From: Bog-532 sp963824545
GTDB taxonomy: Bacteria > Actinomycetota > Actinomycetes > Streptosporangiales > Streptosporangiaceae
Direction of reading: 5' to 3'
DNA length: 64,000 bases
NCBI GenBank assembly: GCA_963824545.1
Contig: CAWGPP010000030.1
Span: 1-64,000 of the forward strand
Positions 62,691-64,000 of the stretch are shown piece after piece. The notes under the pieces are model-generated. The model was not told the DNA's origin. It made no database searches and saw only the letters and a program-made list of their open reading frames with translations. Each line of letters starts with the position of its first letter. Position 1 is the stretch's first letter. A program made the position numbers and the translations under genes.

Positions 62691-63592
62691 TGGCCAAGCC
62701 GAGCGAAACCCGGATGGCCCGCGTGGCCCAGCAGGCCCCGGCCGGCCGGCCCGGGCCAGCTGTCGCCGATCCGCTGCCGCGGCCGGCCTTCGACAGCCAC
62801 ACCCATCTGGACATCATGGGGCTGCCGGTGCCCGGCGTCCTGACGGCGGCGCACGCGGCCGGGATCGAGCGGGTCATCACCGTCGGAATTGACCTGGAGT
62901 CGTCGCGGTGGTCGGCGCAGTGCGCGGCGGAATACCCGAGCGTGTTCGCCGCCGTCGCGATCCACCCCAATAACACGGCGGCGGCCAGCGGGGTGGCCGG
63001 CGGCGAGACGGCCGCCGAGGGTGGCGACGTGGCCTCCGCCGACGTGGTGCTGGCCGAGATCGAGACGCTGGCGGCCCTGCCGCAGGTCCGTGCCGTCGGG
63101 GAGACGGGCCTGGACTACTACCGGGATCACTCTGACCCGACGCTGCAGCGCGAGTGGTTCCGTGCGCACATCGGGATCGCGAAGCGGACCGGCAAGGCGC
63201 TGGTGATCCACGACCGGGAGGCGCACGAGGATGTGCTCCGCATCCTGGCCGAGGAAGGGGCGCCGGGCAAGGTGGTGTTCCACTGCTTCTCCGGCGATGA
63301 GCAGATGGCCAAGCGCTGCGCGGACCAGGGCTACGTGATGAGCTTCGCCGGCAACCTCACCTTCGCCAGTGCGCAGAACCTGCGTGACGCGGCTGCGGTG
63401 GCGCCCGCGGACCTGCTGCTGGTGGAGACCGACGCGCCGTTCCTGACTCCGGTGCCCTACCGCGGCAAGCCGAACTCCCCGGCCCTCGCCGCCTGCACCG
63501 CCCGCCGCCTGGCCCAGGTGAAGAACATGGACCTGGCTGAGCTGTGCACGCTGGTGACGGCGACCGGGGAACGCATCTTCGGCCCATGGTGA
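62690..63592 (+). CDS. tatD: TatD-family DNase (metal-dependent hydrolase)
   Basis: The 300-residue TIM-barrel protein has the TatD motifs: FDSHTHLDIMG with the H-x-H metal pair, AVAIHPNN, EIETLAALPQVRAVGETGLDYYRDH, LVIHDREAHEDVLRIL, KVVFHCFSGDEQMA and LLVETDAPFLTPVPYRGKPNSP. It acts as a 3'-5' exonuclease or D-aminoacyl-tRNA-type hydrolase in the wider family. The N-terminal 30 residues are an unconserved extension. The start overlaps the metG stop by one base. Confidence 0.95.
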   Translation: MAKPSETRMARVAQQAPAGRPGPAVADPLPRPAFDSHTHLDIMGLPVPGVLTAAHAAGIERVITVGIDLESSRWSAQCAAEYPSVFAAVAIHPNNTAAASGVAGGETAAEGGDVASADVVLAEIETLAALPQVRAVGETGLDYYRDHSDPTLQREWFRAHIGIAKRTGKALVIHDREAHEDVLRILAEEGAPGKVVFHCFSGDEQMAKRCADQGYVMSFAGNLTFASAQNLRDAAAVAPADLLLVETDAPFLTPVPYRGKPNSPALAACTARRLAQVKNMDLAELCTLVTATGERIFGPW

Positions 63593-63657
63593 CCGCTGAT
63601 GCGGCGGCGGCCGCACGGTGACGGCACCATGGTGACCGGCCCGGGCCGGAGGTGACC

Positions 63658-64000
63658 ATGCCGGACGCCGCACGGCTGCTGGGACCGGCCGAGATCAGGC
63701 AACTGGCGGCGCGGCTGGAGGTGCGGCCGACCAAGCGGCTCGGGCAGAACTTCGTCATCGATCATGGAACGGTGCGGCGGATCGTGGCCCTGGCGGACCT
63801 GCGGCCCGAGGACGACGTCCTCGAGGTCGGCCCGGGTTTCGGCTCGCTGACGCTTCCGCTGCTGGAGGCGGCGCACCGGGTCGTCGCGGTGGAGATGGAT
63901 CCGGTGCTGGCCGGGGCGCTCCCGGCAACCGCCGCGGCCCGTGCTCCCGGCCTGACCGGCCGCCTGGAGGTGATCACGGCCGACGCCGCGCGGGTGCGGG
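63658..64000 (+). CDS. rsmA: 16S rRNA dimethyladenosine transferase RsmA/KsgA (truncated by window end)
   Basis: The first 114 residues are seen. RQLAARLEVRPTKRLGQNFVIDHGTVRRIV carries the N-terminal QNF motif; VLEVGPGFGSLTLPLL is the SAM-binding motif I, with VVAVEMDP following. The protein dimethylates A1518/A1519 of 16S rRNA. ATG 63658 is preceded by GGAGGTGA, a near-perfect ribosome site. The gene runs off the right edge. No rpf (resuscitation factor) gene is inserted between tatD and rsmA, as is often seen in actinomycetes. Confidence 0.95.
   Translation, partial: MPDAARLLGPAEIRQLAARLEVRPTKRLGQNFVIDHGTVRRIVALADLRPEDDVLEVGPGFGSLTLPLLEAAHRVVAVEMDPVLAGALPATAAARAPGLTGRLEVITADAARVR

Overview
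This window is about 70% G+C chromosomal DNA from a filamentous-type actinomycete. Supporting signs are Actinobacteria-specific families (DUF3027, DUF2530, DUF3263), a CIRCE-controlled groEL without groES, F420-type LLM oxidoreductases, protein O-mannosyltransferase beside rsmI, and the metM/metO pair with a SAM riboswitch. From memory, the order thrC-like/MoaD-like/csp/groEL and serC/citrate synthase/pdxH resembles the Streptomyces core. Other features fit Streptosporangiales better, but no rRNA is present to settle the genus.

Layout. 1-13 kb is an accessory stretch full of gene remnants: a multiply frameshifted integrase, a possible TIGR02679 fragment, a Uma2 tail, a PaiB head with an ATA start, and a headless glycoside hydrolase. 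They lie among intact genes for a LuxR-family ATPase regulator, a DUF4242 protein, a SWIM/SNF2 helicase pair, two LLM oxidoreductases and an alpha/beta hydrolase. 13.9-21.3 kb is envelope-related: an LCP protein, a large membrane protein, PlsC and a membrane-anchored subtilisin-like protein whose active site is lost. 21.4-25.8 kb holds a SAM hydrolase-like gene, DUF3263 and the convergent trehalose genes otsB/otsA, separated by two tandem-repeat arrays. 26-31 kb holds the SAM-I riboswitch with metM-metO, cold-shock genes and groEL2 behind two CIRCE boxes. 31-44 kb is housekeeping and regulation (MFS, MarR, thpR, serC, citrate synthase, pdxH, a DtxR regulator, a PAS-GAF-SpoIIE phosphatase).

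44-48.5 kb is a two-component system followed by two related secreted proteins. 48.6-51.6 kb is argS and plsX. 51.9-55 kb has a KamA-type radical SAM enzyme, an SDR and an ECF sigma factor. 55-60.9 kb is a glycosylation block (Pmt, RsmI, an ArnT-like membrane protein, GT2). The window ends with metG, tatD and the start of rsmA.

Most notable: (1) an 88-bp repeat family at three loci, whose central hairpin keeps its shape while both arms change sequence; (2) a pseudo-subtilisin with all catalytic residues replaced; (3) the riboswitch-metM-metO cassette, which points to homocysteine rather than threonine synthesis. A one-base frameshift in the essential gene argS warns that some other frameshifts here may be sequence errors.
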